64,000 bases of DNA from Deltaproteobacteria bacterium (GTDB taxonomy: Bacteria > Myxococcota_A > Polyangia > DRWM01 > JAAZOP01), in assembly GCA_016218815.1 (NCBI GenBank), contig JACRCX010000055.1:1-64000 (forward strand). Direction: 5' to 3'. How positions within the stretch are numbered: the stretch's first letter is position 1; the number at the start of each line of letters is the position of its first letter. The notes under the pieces are model-generated. The model had not been told where the DNA came from. It saw only the letters and a program-made list of their open reading frames with translations, and did not search any database. Of this stretch, positions 55,422 to 63,623 are shown piece after piece. Position numbers and translations under genes: made by a program.

Positions 55422-56093
55422 ATGGGAGTGTCAACACTGTGGCAGAAGCGGCGACGCTGGGCGCTGGTGCCGGCGATCGTCGGTGCGTTCGTGATGATGG
55501 CGGGCACGGCGAAAGCCGACGAGCTGCGCCGCGGCGGGATGGACCCGAAAGCCGGCGAGTCGGCCGTGACGCTGGCCGAGCTGGCGGACCAGGTGAACCC
55601 GTACGGGTACTGGATCGACGACACGGTCGCAGGACGCGTGTGGCGGCCGAGGGAATCGCTGGTCGGGTCGGAGTTCGTACCGTACCTGACGGGCGGGTGG
55701 TGGACGCAGACGCCGCTGGGGCGGCAGTTCGGTTCGATCTGGCCGTGGGGGCGCGTCGTGTTCCACTACGGGCGATGGTTCGTCGACGACAAGTTCGGGT
55801 GGGTGTGGTCGCCGGGAACCGTTTGGGGCTCGGCATGGGTGGATTGGCGAACGGGCGACGAGCTGGTCGGGTGGTCGCCGACTCCTCCGGCCGAGCTGGC
55901 GTGCCGGATGTCCCCGCGGTGGGTCTTCGTGCCCCGCGACGCGCTGACAAGAGTCGATCTGGCACGGCACGTGGTGGAGCGCGAGTCGATCTCGACGGCG
56001 ATGGCCGAGACCAGGCCGGGGCCGCAGTGGGGCGTGCAGCCCTTGGCGTGCAAGCACCCGCAGCCACCGGACTGGGCGACCGCCGTGGGATGA
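55422..56093 (+). CDS. secreted Trp-rich protein (DUF6600-like)
   Basis: 223 aa. AAGGAGG 8 nt before the ATG. Signal peptide with basic n-region (WQKRRRWALVPAIVGAFVMM) ending GTAKA. The mature part has repeated W-rich strands: NPYGYWIDDTVAGRVWRP, GRWFVDDKFGWVWSPG and TVWGSAWVDWRTGDELVGW, the pattern of the YXWD/DUF6600 domain found in secreted proteins of proteobacteria. No catalytic motif. Function unknown. Confidence 0.75.
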   Translation: MGVSTLWQKRRRWALVPAIVGAFVMMAGTAKADELRRGGMDPKAGESAVTLAELADQVNPYGYWIDDTVAGRVWRPRESLVGSEFVPYLTGGWWTQTPLGRQFGSIWPWGRVVFHYGRWFVDDKFGWVWSPGTVWGSAWVDWRTGDELVGWSPTPPAELACRMSPRWVFVPRDALTRVDLARHVVERESISTAMAETRPGPQWGVQPLACKHPQPPDWATAVG

Positions 56094-56107
56094 GCGGGCG
56101 CCGATCG

Positions 56108-56128
56108 CCCTGAGCGGAGTCGAAGGGG
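56108..56128. repeat. dispersed CCCTGAGC/GTCGAAGGGG repeat, copy 2
   Basis: 21-bp copy reading CCCTGAGCGGAG then TCGAAGGGG, 15 nt after the preceding stop codon. Same family as 32841-32861 and 60619-60638. Confidence 0.75.
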
Positions 56129-56191
56129 CGGCGGCTGGAACCCGCCGCCCGCTCCGTTGCTCGACCCCGTATCGGTATCCATCCCTCGCCG

Positions 56192-56220
56192 TTGCCCGGA
56201 ATCGCTCCCGATGCTACGTT
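56192..56220 (+). promoter_or_regulatory. promoter for nucleotidyltransferase pair (leaderless)
   Basis: -35 TTGCCC (56192-56197), 17-bp spacer, -10 TACGTT (56215-56220), 6 nt before a GTG at 56227. Confidence 0.5.
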
Positions 56221-56226
56221 CGGGTC

Positions 56227-56946
56227 GTGGTGGCAGGCAGGACCGGCGACGCGGCCGGAACGGAACTGGGGTCGGCTCGACAACGCTCGGTGATCGACGA
56301 GGCCGAGAGCATTCTCGACGAAGCGGAGCGGGTGGGTCTTCGTCCGGCCTTGCTCGGGGGCCTCGCCGTTCGCGCCTGGGCCGGCGCCCTGCCCAGGGAG
56401 ACCCTCGACGTCGACCTGCACCTTCCGGACGCGGCCGGAGTGGCCGAGTTCGGCCGTCTCCTCGCGCACCGCGGCTACAGGGTCCTCGACGATCCGGGTT
56501 GGCGACGCGCCGTTCGTGCCGGTCCGGACGACAGGGTCGTCGTGGATTGGACGGGGCCGGACGTACCTGACCCGCGCACCAGGTTGACCTATCGGCTTCA
56601 TCACCCTCCCACGCGCCGGAAGCTCCGCACCCGGGTCGTGCCGGTCGTCGCCCTCCCCGATCTCATCGTCCTCAAGTTGCTCGCCGGGCGCGACCAGGAC
56701 GTCGCCGACCTGCTCCTTCTTGCAACACTCCCCGAACGCCCGTCCGCGACCACGCTGCTGGAATGCGGGCAATCCGCCCTGGCGGACGGGCGCCTCGAGT
56801 CGCAAACGCTGCGCGTGTGCACGTCCGTGCATGCCGGCAATGCCGCGCAGGTCGTGTCTGCCGTGCTCGGCCGGAACCTCGAGCCCTCCGCCTTGGCTCC
56901 CCTCGATCGCCTGGTCTGCGAGCTGCTGGAGGAACTGCGACGATGA
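56227..56946 (+). CDS. nucleotidyltransferase-fold protein
   Basis: 239 aa from GTG 56227. A region about 25-100 has the AbiEii/MNT-like topology: LRPALLGGLAVRAWAGALPR, then ETLDVDLHLPDAAGVAEF with the D-x-D pair, and VVVDWTGPDV as the third-strand acid. The C-terminal half has LPDLIVLKLLAGRDQDVADL, a common element of these proteins (K-L-x-A/G-x-R-x-Q-D-x-x-D). It is paired by a 4-nt overlap with a small gene downstream, like a toxin-antitoxin pair. The start is uncertain: the promoter ends 6 nt before 56227, but a GTG at 56290 is also possible. Confidence 0.7.
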   Translation: MVAGRTGDAAGTELGSARQRSVIDEAESILDEAERVGLRPALLGGLAVRAWAGALPRETLDVDLHLPDAAGVAEFGRLLAHRGYRVLDDPGWRRAVRAGPDDRVVVDWTGPDVPDPRTRLTYRLHHPPTRRKLRTRVVPVVALPDLIVLKLLAGRDQDVADLLLLATLPERPSATTLLECGQSALADGRLESQTLRVCTSVHAGNAAQVVSAVLGRNLEPSALAPLDRLVCELLEELRR

Positions 56947-57152
56947 CACCCCGGGGCTGGGTCGTACTTGCACAACACGCCCGCGCCTTCGAAACACGCG
57001 ACGAAGCCGTCGCCTACGCCGTTCAACAGTTTCCGTCGGTCGTGTGCGAGTGGACGACCGGCGACGACGGACGACCCCTCCTTCGTGAGCGACTCCGGTA
57101 CGACAGGCTGTGGGACGAGGCGCGCGGCGAGTGGAGGGTGATGCTCGGCTGA
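56943..57152 (+). CDS. small protein, partner of nucleotidyltransferase
   Basis: 69 aa, ATG overlapping the upstream stop (ATGA). Sequence MTPRGWVVLAQHARAFETRD, then AVQQFPSVVCEWTTGDDG. No known motif. Translational coupling to the nucleotidyltransferase suggests the two act together. Confidence 0.6.
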   Translation: MTPRGWVVLAQHARAFETRDEAVAYAVQQFPSVVCEWTTGDDGRPLLRERLRYDRLWDEARGEWRVMLG

Positions 57153-57155
57153 TCC

Positions 57156-57232
57156 GCCACCGAGGGTCGCCACACCCCGACCGCCGACACCTGCTGCCAC
57201 GTCCTGGTGCGCGGCACCGGCTCCCCCGCTCC
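57156..57232 (+). pseudogene. fragment of PHP-lipoprotein C-terminus
   Basis: The sequence translates to ATEGRHTPTADTCCHVLVRG followed by TGSP, matching ATEVRHTPEADTYYHVLVRG of the PHP lipoprotein (nt 40437-40515), with about 80 percent nucleotide identity by eye over 70 bp. It lies between a stop codon (57152) and the next gene (57284) and has no start. It must be the tail of a deleted homologous gene or a duplicated segment. Confidence 0.75.
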
Positions 57233-57283
57233 ATCCCGTTTGACCCGCCGCCCGATCGAGGCCACACTTCCTCGGGGCGCACG

Positions 57284-59038
57284 ATGCGACGAACGACTTC
57301 CACCTTCCCGGCCCTCGCCGCCTGCACGGTCCTCGCCGCCGCCTGCGGCGACGGCGGCCCGCGGCTCCTGGGGGACGTCCCCGGCGAACACTCCGATCCC
57401 GGCGCCGACCACGGCCTCGACGCGCCCCCCGACCGCGAGCCCGACGCCGACCTCGCCGACGGAGCCGACACCAGCGCGGACGACACGGCTCCCGCCGACG
57501 CCGACGCCGACGGCGCCGACGCCATCGCCGACGCCGACGGCGACACCATCTCCGACGCCCACGAAGGCGACGGCGATCCCGACGGCGACACGCTTCCCAA
57601 TCGCCTCGACGCCGACTCCGACGGCGACCTCTGGACGGACCGCGACGAAGCCGGCGACCTCGATCTCGCCACGCCGCCCGTCGACACCGATGCCGACGGC
57701 TCGCCCGATTTCCTCGATGCGGACAGCGACGGCGACCGGCTCGGCGATTCGCAGGAAGGCGGCCTCGTCTACTGCTCGTCCCGGACCGACCCGGATACCG
57801 ACCACGACGGCCGGTCGGACCTCCTCGAGCTCGTCTACGGCAGCGACCCCTGCAGCGCCGACCCGCCGCCGCGCGGCGACACGATCTTCGTCGCCTTCCC
57901 CGACGACGACCCGGAACCCGCGTCGTACACCGTCCCCTTCGGCACCTCCCACCAGCGGGCGGACCTTCTCCTGCTCGCGGACGCGTCGGCGACGATGGCG
58001 GACGAGCTCCACGCGCTCGGCACGAACTTCAGCTCGCTCATCGTGCCGGCCACGGTCGCCGCCATCCCCGACGTGTGGTTCGGATTCGCCCTCTTCTCCG
58101 ATTACCCCGTCGCGCCGTTCGGCGGACCCGCGGATGTCGCCTTCGCCGGCGGAACCGCGCTCACCTCGGACGTCTCCGCCGTCCAGCGCGCCCTCGCCGC
58201 GCTCGTTCCGCTCGACGGCGGCGACGCCCCCGGCAGCCAGGCCGCCGCGCTCTGGACGCTCGCCTCGGGAGATCCGTCCCGCGTCCTTCCGGCGCCGACG
58301 CTCCCCGCCTGCCGGCCCTCCTCCTCCGATCCCTACCCGTGCCGGCGCCCCGACGCCGTGCCGCTCGTCGTGCTGCTCACCGACCGGCCGTTCCACGACG
58401 GGCCCGGCAGCTCGGCGCCCTACGCCGGCCCCGTGGGAGGCGTCGTGCCCCCCACCTTCGACGAAGCAGCGGCCGAGCTGGCCGCCCGCGGCGTCCGCGT
58501 CCTCGGCGTCGACACCGGCGGCGGCGCGGCGACGGCCGACCTCGAGGCGCTCGCGCGCGCGACCGGCGCCGTGGATCTGTGGGACGCCCCCGTCGTCCGG
58601 ACCGCCCCGCCCGACGGCCGAGGCCTGGACGTCGCGATCATCAATGCCGTCCGGAGTTTCACCCTCGACGTGCCGGTCGAGGTCCGGGTATCGATCGCCG
58701 ACGACCCCGCGGACGCCGTGGACGCCGTCGCCGCGTTCGTCGACCATCTCGAGCTGGACGTCTCCGGACGCTCGAGCTGGGACCCCGCGGTCGGCGCGTC
58801 GAGAGTCTGCACGGCCGGCTACCCGACGGCCGATCGCGATGGCGACGGGTACGCGGACTCCCTGCTCCAGCTCCCGCCCGGGTCGTCGGCCTGCGTCGTC
58901 ATCGCGGCGAAACGGAACACCACCGTGCCGGCCACGCCCGACGCGCAGCTCTTCCGCGCCGTGTTGTACATGCGGATCGACGGCCTCTACCCGGTCGACT
59001 CACGCGACGTCTACTTCCTGGTCCCGCCGCGCTGGTGA
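57284..59038 (+). CDS. VWA-like lipoprotein with thrombospondin type-3 repeats
   Basis: 584 aa. Lipobox TVLAAAC; an acidic Asp/Ala linker; four to five TSP3-like Ca-binding repeats (DADGDTISDAHEGDGDPDGD, NRLDADSDGDLWTDRDEAGD, DADGSPDFLDADSDGDRLGD) at about 75-190; and a VWA/integrin-beta-like domain from about 225 (ADLLLLADASATMADELHAL, FGFALFSDYPVAPFG, AVPLVVLLTDRPFHDGPGS, GVRVLGVDTGG) with a D-x-S-x-T MIDAS. Probably a Ca-dependent surface adhesin. Start ATG has no clear ribosome binding site; a weak TTGACC promoter-like box is at 57240-57245. Confidence 0.82.
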   Translation: MRRTTSTFPALAACTVLAAACGDGGPRLLGDVPGEHSDPGADHGLDAPPDREPDADLADGADTSADDTAPADADADGADAIADADGDTISDAHEGDGDPDGDTLPNRLDADSDGDLWTDRDEAGDLDLATPPVDTDADGSPDFLDADSDGDRLGDSQEGGLVYCSSRTDPDTDHDGRSDLLELVYGSDPCSADPPPRGDTIFVAFPDDDPEPASYTVPFGTSHQRADLLLLADASATMADELHALGTNFSSLIVPATVAAIPDVWFGFALFSDYPVAPFGGPADVAFAGGTALTSDVSAVQRALAALVPLDGGDAPGSQAAALWTLASGDPSRVLPAPTLPACRPSSSDPYPCRRPDAVPLVVLLTDRPFHDGPGSSAPYAGPVGGVVPPTFDEAAAELAARGVRVLGVDTGGGAATADLEALARATGAVDLWDAPVVRTAPPDGRGLDVAIINAVRSFTLDVPVEVRVSIADDPADAVDAVAAFVDHLELDVSGRSSWDPAVGASRVCTAGYPTADRDGDGYADSLLQLPPGSSACVVIAAKRNTTVPATPDAQLFRAVLYMRIDGLYPVDSRDVYFLVPPRW

Positions 59039-59124
59039 AGCAGGAGACCACGGCCGCAGGGTCCCCGGGCCCCCGCCCCGCGCCCGCGCACCCCGGCGTC
59101 GGGATTCGCGGGCGAAGCCGACGC

Positions 59125-59153
59125 TTGATCCCGCCGCATGACCCGACCATATT
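59125..59153 (+). promoter_or_regulatory. promoter for glyA-gcvT fusion
   Basis: -35 TTGATC (59125-59130), 17-bp spacer, -10 CATATT (59148-59153); GGGAGG and ATG 59188 follow. The leader is too short for a glycine riboswitch. Confidence 0.4.
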
Positions 59154-59187
59154 CCCGGTCGGCTCGAGGGGGACGGGAGGTACCGTC

Positions 59188-62100
59188 ATGAGCGGCACTC
59201 TGTTGCAGGGAACGCTGCGCGAGATCGATCCCAGGCTCTCCGACCTGTTCGACCTCGAGTCGGCCCGGCAGGACCGCAAGCTGATCCTCATCGCCTCGGA
59301 GTCGATGTGCCCGGACGCCGTGCGCGAGGCGCTGGCCAGCGGGTTCGGACACCTCTACGCCGAGGGCTACCCCTCGATGAAAATGTGCACCGAGGACGAG
59401 ACGCGGCTGTGCGATCACGCCGAGCAGCTCTCGTACATCCGCCGCTACTCCGACCGGCGCTACTACAAGGGCGTTGAGCTGGTCGACTTCGTCGAGTCGC
59501 TCGCGCGACGGCGCATGGCCGAGGCCTTCGCCACCGCCGACGTCCCGGCCTCGACCATCCACGCCAACGTCCAGCCGCTCTCCGGCGCCGCCGCGAACAA
59601 CGCGGTCTACAACGCCTTCGCCTCGCCCGGCGACGTCGTCATGGGCATGAGCCTCTCGAGCGGCGGGCACCTCACCCACGGCAGCCCGGTCAACCGCTCG
59701 GGCCGCACCCACCGCATCGTCTCCTACACCGTCGGTCCGGACGGGCGCCTGGACTACGCCGCGATCCGCAAGCTGGCCCTGGAGGCGAAACCCAGGATCC
59801 TCATCGGCGGGTTCTCGGCGTACCCCTGGGACATCGACTGGGCCGAGTTCCGCAGGATCGCCGATGACGCGGGCGCGATCCTCCTCGCGGACATCGCCCA
59901 CACCGCGGGGCTCGTCGCCGCCGGCGTCGTCCGCTCGCCGCTCGGACACGCCCACGTCGTCTCGTTCACGACCCACAAGTCGTTCTGCGGCCCCCGCGGC
60001 GCCTGCCTCCTCTCCACGCACCCCGAAATCGCACGCAAGCTCGACGTGGGCGTGTTCCCCGGCGAACAGGGCGGGCCGCACGTGCACCAGATCGCCGGCA
60101 AGGCCGTCGCCGCAAAGCTCGCGGCCACGCCCCAGTTCCACGCCCTCATGCGCCGCGTCGCCGAGAACGCCAAGGCGCTCGCCGCCGCCCTCGTCGAGGC
60201 CGGCCTGGCCCTCGCCTACGGCGGCACCGATACCCACCTCGTCCTCGTCGACCTGAAGAAGCTGCCCTCCCCGACCGGGACCGTGCTCTCCGGCGAGACC
60301 GCGTCCCGCATCCTCGACCTCGTCGGCTTGACCTGCAACAAGAACACCATCCAGGGCGACGCCAGCGCCGTCCACCCCACCGCCGTCCGCTTCGGTACCG
60401 TCTGGGCCAGCCAGCGCGGCCTCGGCCCGGCCGAAATGGCCCAGGTCGCCCGCATCGCCGCCCGCGTCCTCCAGGCGATCCACCCCTACAACTACCTCGG
60501 CGGCGCCTCCCCCATCGGCCGCGGCAAGCTCGACCTCGAGGTGCTGGAGACCGCCCGCCGCGAGGTCGACGACCTCCTCGCCGGCTTCCGTTCCCCGGGC
60601 TCCCCGGTTCCGCCAGCCCCCCTTCGACAAGCTCAGGGCGGGGCCGGCCCCCACCTCGGCTACCCCTATCTGCTGGAACCCCGCGCCCAGAAGCCCGCGA
60701 ATCGTGCGCGCCTGGAAGTCTCCGGCGCCAGGGCGCCGCACCTCCTGGACGGGGCTTGCACGGCGGACGTGCGCAGCGTCGAGGCCGGCGGCTCTGCCGA
60801 AACGCTGCTGCTCGATCGCAAGGGCACGCCGCTCGCGGCCGGTACCGTCAAGCGGACCGCGCCTCGCCCCGATGGGGCGCCGCGTTTCGAGCTGGACCTC
60901 GCCGGACCGGCGGCCGGGAACGTCGCCGCCTGGCTGCGAGCGCTGTCCGACGGCTACGTGCTGCACGACGACGACCTGCTCCTGAAGGTCGAGGGCCCGG
61001 CGAAGGTCGTGGAACTGGAGCTCGGGTCGGGTGCGTCGCCGAAGGCGCCGCCGGAGAAGGTCACGTTCAGCGACCGGCGGGTCTGCACCGCCAAGCCGTA
61101 CTTCATCGGGCGCCGCGCGATGCGTCGCGCCGGCGAGTGGCTGGCGCCCGCGCGCGAGACCTTCCGCTGGACGCCGCCCCCGGCGGAACAGAAGAGGACC
61201 TGCCTGTACGAAGAACACCTCCGGCGCGCCAACAAGCGCATGATCGTCCCCTTCGCCGGCTGGATGATGCCGGTCTGGTTCCAGGGGATCGCCCAGGAGC
61301 ACGACGCCGTGCGCTCGCGCGCCGGCCTCTTCGACGTCTCGCACATGGGGACCATGGAACTCGAGGGACCGGACGCCGAGCGCTTCCTGGACCTCGTCAC
61401 GGTGAACTACGTAGCGATGCTGCGCATCGGCCAGGCGCACTACAGCTACCTGCTCGATCCCGACGGACGCGTGATCGACGACATCCTGGTCTACCGGCGC
61501 GGCGACGAGAAGTTCTTCGTGGTGGTCAACGCGGCGAATGCCGAGGAGGACGAGGCCTGGCTGCGGGCCGCGGCCTCGGGGCGCTTCCTGCTCGATCGCA
61601 AGGACCCGGGACTCGAGCCGCCGCAGCGCCTCGTGATCCGGAACCTCAAGGACCCGTCCAGCGGCGACGACCGCCGGGTCGACCTGGCCTTGCAGGGCCC
61701 GGCCTCCCTGCCGACGCTGCTGGCGCTGGCCGGACCGGGAAAGTTCGCGGGCCGGCTCGAGCGGCTGGGCCGGTTCGAGTTCAGCGAGGGGCTCCTGGAC
61801 GGCGTGCCGGCCATCGTCTCGCGCACCGGCTACACGGGCGAGGATGTCGGGTTCGAGATGTACCTGCACCCGGACGCCGCGCCCCGGATCTGGAACCTCC
61901 TCCTGGAGAAGGGCGCGCCGCTCGGCGTGGTCCCCGCGGGGCTGGGCGCCCGCGACTCGACGCGCACCGAGGCCGGACTGCCGCTGCACGGGCACGAGCT
62001 GGCCGGCGGGAACGCCGTCAACCCGGTCGAAGCCGGCTACGGCTCCTTCGTGCGGCTGCACAAGCCGTTCTTCGTCGGACGCGAACACATGGTCGAGGCG

Positions 62101-62466
62101 GCGACGAAGCCCCGCCGCGTCATCGTGCGCTTCCGCGTGGGCGAGCAGGGCGGGAAGATGATCCGCCCCGGCAACGTCGTGGTCGACGGGCGGCGCGGCG
62201 ACTTCGCGGGCACCGTGACCTCCTGCACGGCGGTCGACGGTTACCAGTACGGCATGGCGCTCGTCGATCCTTCCCTCGCGGCTCCGGGCACGAAGCTCTC
62301 CGTCTTCGCCATGTCCGAGAAGGACAAGATGCCGCCCTGCAAGACGCTCGCCGAGCTGCGTCCCGGCGATCGCGTCGTGGTCCCGCGCGAGGCGACCGTG
62401 GTCACCCGCTTCGCCGCGCGCGACCCGGTCACGGGCAGGCTGGCGTACGATCGGACGGCGGTCTAG
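59188..62466 (+). CDS. glyA-gcvT: serine hydroxymethyltransferase (GlyA) - aminomethyltransferase (GcvT) fusion
   Basis: 1092 aa; GGGAGG 8 nt before the ATG. Residues 1-470 are SHMT: LILIASESMCPDAVREA, AEGYP, YYKGVELVDFVESLA, NVQPLSGAAANNAVYNAF, PLP-lysine K264 in SFTTHKSFCGPRGA. Residues about 480-665 form an extra region (linker with a dispersed DNA repeat at 60619-60638, then SGARAPHLLDGACTADVRSV, VKVEGPAKVVELELG-like strands) of unknown role. Residues about 670-1092 are GcvT: LRRANKRMIVPFAGWMMPVW, GLFDVSHMGTMELEGPDAER, TGYTGEDVGFEMYLHPDAA, GLGARDSTRTEAGLPLHGHE. The enzyme would channel one-carbon units between glycine, serine and tetrahydrofolate; no gcvH or gcvP is in the window. Confidence 0.92.
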   Translation: MSGTLLQGTLREIDPRLSDLFDLESARQDRKLILIASESMCPDAVREALASGFGHLYAEGYPSMKMCTEDETRLCDHAEQLSYIRRYSDRRYYKGVELVDFVESLARRRMAEAFATADVPASTIHANVQPLSGAAANNAVYNAFASPGDVVMGMSLSSGGHLTHGSPVNRSGRTHRIVSYTVGPDGRLDYAAIRKLALEAKPRILIGGFSAYPWDIDWAEFRRIADDAGAILLADIAHTAGLVAAGVVRSPLGHAHVVSFTTHKSFCGPRGACLLSTHPEIARKLDVGVFPGEQGGPHVHQIAGKAVAAKLAATPQFHALMRRVAENAKALAAALVEAGLALAYGGTDTHLVLVDLKKLPSPTGTVLSGETASRILDLVGLTCNKNTIQGDASAVHPTAVRFGTVWASQRGLGPAEMAQVARIAARVLQAIHPYNYLGGASPIGRGKLDLEVLETARREVDDLLAGFRSPGSPVPPAPLRQAQGGAGPHLGYPYLLEPRAQKPANRARLEVSGARAPHLLDGACTADVRSVEAGGSAETLLLDRKGTPLAAGTVKRTAPRPDGAPRFELDLAGPAAGNVAAWLRALSDGYVLHDDDLLLKVEGPAKVVELELGSGASPKAPPEKVTFSDRRVCTAKPYFIGRRAMRRAGEWLAPARETFRWTPPPAEQKRTCLYEEHLRRANKRMIVPFAGWMMPVWFQGIAQEHDAVRSRAGLFDVSHMGTMELEGPDAERFLDLVTVNYVAMLRIGQAHYSYLLDPDGRVIDDILVYRRGDEKFFVVVNAANAEEDEAWLRAAASGRFLLDRKDPGLEPPQRLVIRNLKDPSSGDDRRVDLALQGPASLPTLLALAGPGKFAGRLERLGRFEFSEGLLDGVPAIVSRTGYTGEDVGFEMYLHPDAAPRIWNLLLEKGAPLGVVPAGLGARDSTRTEAGLPLHGHELAGGNAVNPVEAGYGSFVRLHKPFFVGREHMVEAATKPRRVIVRFRVGEQGGKMIRPGNVVVDGRRGDFAGTVTSCTAVDGYQYGMALVDPSLAAPGTKLSVFAMSEKDKMPPCKTLAELRPGDRVVVPREATVVTRFAARDPVTGRLAYDRTAV
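60619..60638. repeat. dispersed repeat inside glyA-gcvT (copy 3, inverted)
   Basis: CCCCTTCGACAAGCTCAGGG, the reverse complement form of the 32841 and 56108 copies, in frame within the GlyA-GcvT linker (encodes part of PLRQAQGG). Confidence 0.8.
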
Positions 62467-62498
62467 CCGGGTCCCGGGAAGGGCCGCTGCCCCGCGTA

Positions 62499-62555
62499 CC
62501 GAACCGCGGGCTTCAGCCCGCGGCTGTCAGCCGCGCCCTGAAGGGCGCGGTTCGG
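62499..62555. repeat. nested palindrome (outer stem with two inner hairpins)
   Basis: 57-bp element between convergent genes. CCGAACCGCG (62499-62508) is the exact complement of CGCGGTTCGG (62546-62555). Inside lie two perfect 8-bp hairpins with 4-nt loops: CCGCGGGC-TTCA-GCCCGCGG (62504-62523) and CCGCGCCC-TGAA-GGGCGCGG (62531-62550), separated by CTGTCAG. May serve as bidirectional terminator. Confidence 0.85.
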
Positions 62556-62588
62556 TTAGGGGGTGTGGCGGCGTATCCGGTCCGGTGC

Positions 62589-63623
62589 TCACTCGGCGGG
62601 CGGCACCTCCACCGGCGGCTCCTCGTCGCGCTCCATCACGTAGAGGTGGCAATCGTCCCAGCCGGTCACGTAAACCCGGCGGCCGTCGGCGGTCGCGTCC
62701 AGCCCGCAGGGCTTCTCGATGCCGTCGATCGTGAAGTCGCGCGCCGTCCCGTCCTCGGTGTCGATGACCACCATCTCGTGCGCGCCGTACGCGGCGGAGA
62801 AGATCCAGCGGCCGTCGGCACTGATGTCGATCGTCTTCGGGCTGTAGCCCCCCGGCCATTTCTGCAGGACCTCGCCGGTCGCCACGTCGACCTGGAACAC
62901 CGCCGCGGAGACCTGCGCCGAGACGTAGAAGAACCGCTGGTCCGGCGAGACGATCACGTGCCGCGGATAGCGCCCGCACGGCACCTCGTCGCGGATCTCG
63001 TCGAACGTGCTCGCGTCGAAAAACGAGAGCGTGTGGTCCGCGTGGTTGCCGACGACCAGCACCCCGCTCGACGAGACCGCGATGCCCCGGGGGTGGTGCC
63101 CCACCCGCAGCCGCCGCACCTCCACCCGCTCCACCAGGTCGACCACCGAGACGTCGTCGCTCGACCAGTTCGACACGTACAGCGTCCTCTCGTCCGCCGA
63201 AATCGCCATCGTCTTGGGGTTCGCCCCGACCTCGATCTCCGCCGCCACCGTGTTCGTCGCCAGGTCGATCACCTCGACCATCCCGCGACGGAAGTTCGAG
63301 ACGTACAACGTGGAGCCGTCACGCGTGATCACCATCTCCACGCCGTTCCCCTCGAACTCGATGACCCCGGTCTCCTCCAGCGTGTCCGTGCGGTAGATCC
63401 CCACGTTCTTCGCGTCGCGCCGGCCGAAGTTGGTGACGTAGGCCGTCGACTCGTCCGGCGAGAGCAGGACCGCCTTCGGCATCGAGTAGGTGTCCGCCAT
63501 ATCGACAACGCGGTAGCGCGCCGCGCGGGCCGCCGCCGGCGGTGCCGACACCGCCGCGGCCGCACACGCGAGCAGCAAAACCCCCGCGCGCACCGCCCCC
63601 CCTAGCCTCCGCAGCTCGAACAT
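62589..63623 (-). CDS. YncE-like beta-propeller secreted protein
   Basis: 344 aa. Signal peptide LGGAVRAGVLLLACAAAAV ending SAPPAAA. Seven blades of the YncE/YVTN type: LSPDESTAYVTNFGRRDAKN, DGSTLYVSNFRRGMVEVIDL, SADERTLYVSNWSSDDVSVV, VSPDQRFFYVSAQVSAAVFQ, ADGRRVYVTGWDDCHLYVME. These periplasmic propellers are of unclear function (binding scaffold). ATG at 63623 lies within the end of the FmdB-like gene (22-nt overlap), so they form an operon. Confidence 0.8.
   Translation of the reverse strand: MFELRRLGGAVRAGVLLLACAAAAVSAPPAAARAARYRVVDMADTYSMPKAVLLSPDESTAYVTNFGRRDAKNVGIYRTDTLEETGVIEFEGNGVEMVITRDGSTLYVSNFRRGMVEVIDLATNTVAAEIEVGANPKTMAISADERTLYVSNWSSDDVSVVDLVERVEVRRLRVGHHPRGIAVSSSGVLVVGNHADHTLSFFDASTFDEIRDEVPCGRYPRHVIVSPDQRFFYVSAQVSAAVFQVDVATGEVLQKWPGGYSPKTIDISADGRWIFSAAYGAHEMVVIDTEDGTARDFTIDGIEKPCGLDATADGRRVYVTGWDDCHLYVMERDEEPPVEVPPAE

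Noticed and set aside
55966..55983. Second TGGCACGGCACGTGG sigma-54-like string
   Set aside because: It lies inside the coding sequence of the DUF6600-like protein, lacks the terminal GC at the right distance, and no gene starts downstream.
52909..57687. A 1592-codon open frame on the minus strand
   Set aside because: Only the part from 55149 down resembles OtsB-OtsA. The rest is an artefact of few stop codons at high GC, and plus-strand genes at 55422-57284 have better evidence.
59154..59187. Possible glycine riboswitch before glyA-gcvT
   Set aside because: The distance from the promoter to the ATG is about 30 nt, far too short for a glycine aptamer, and no aptamer-like core is present.
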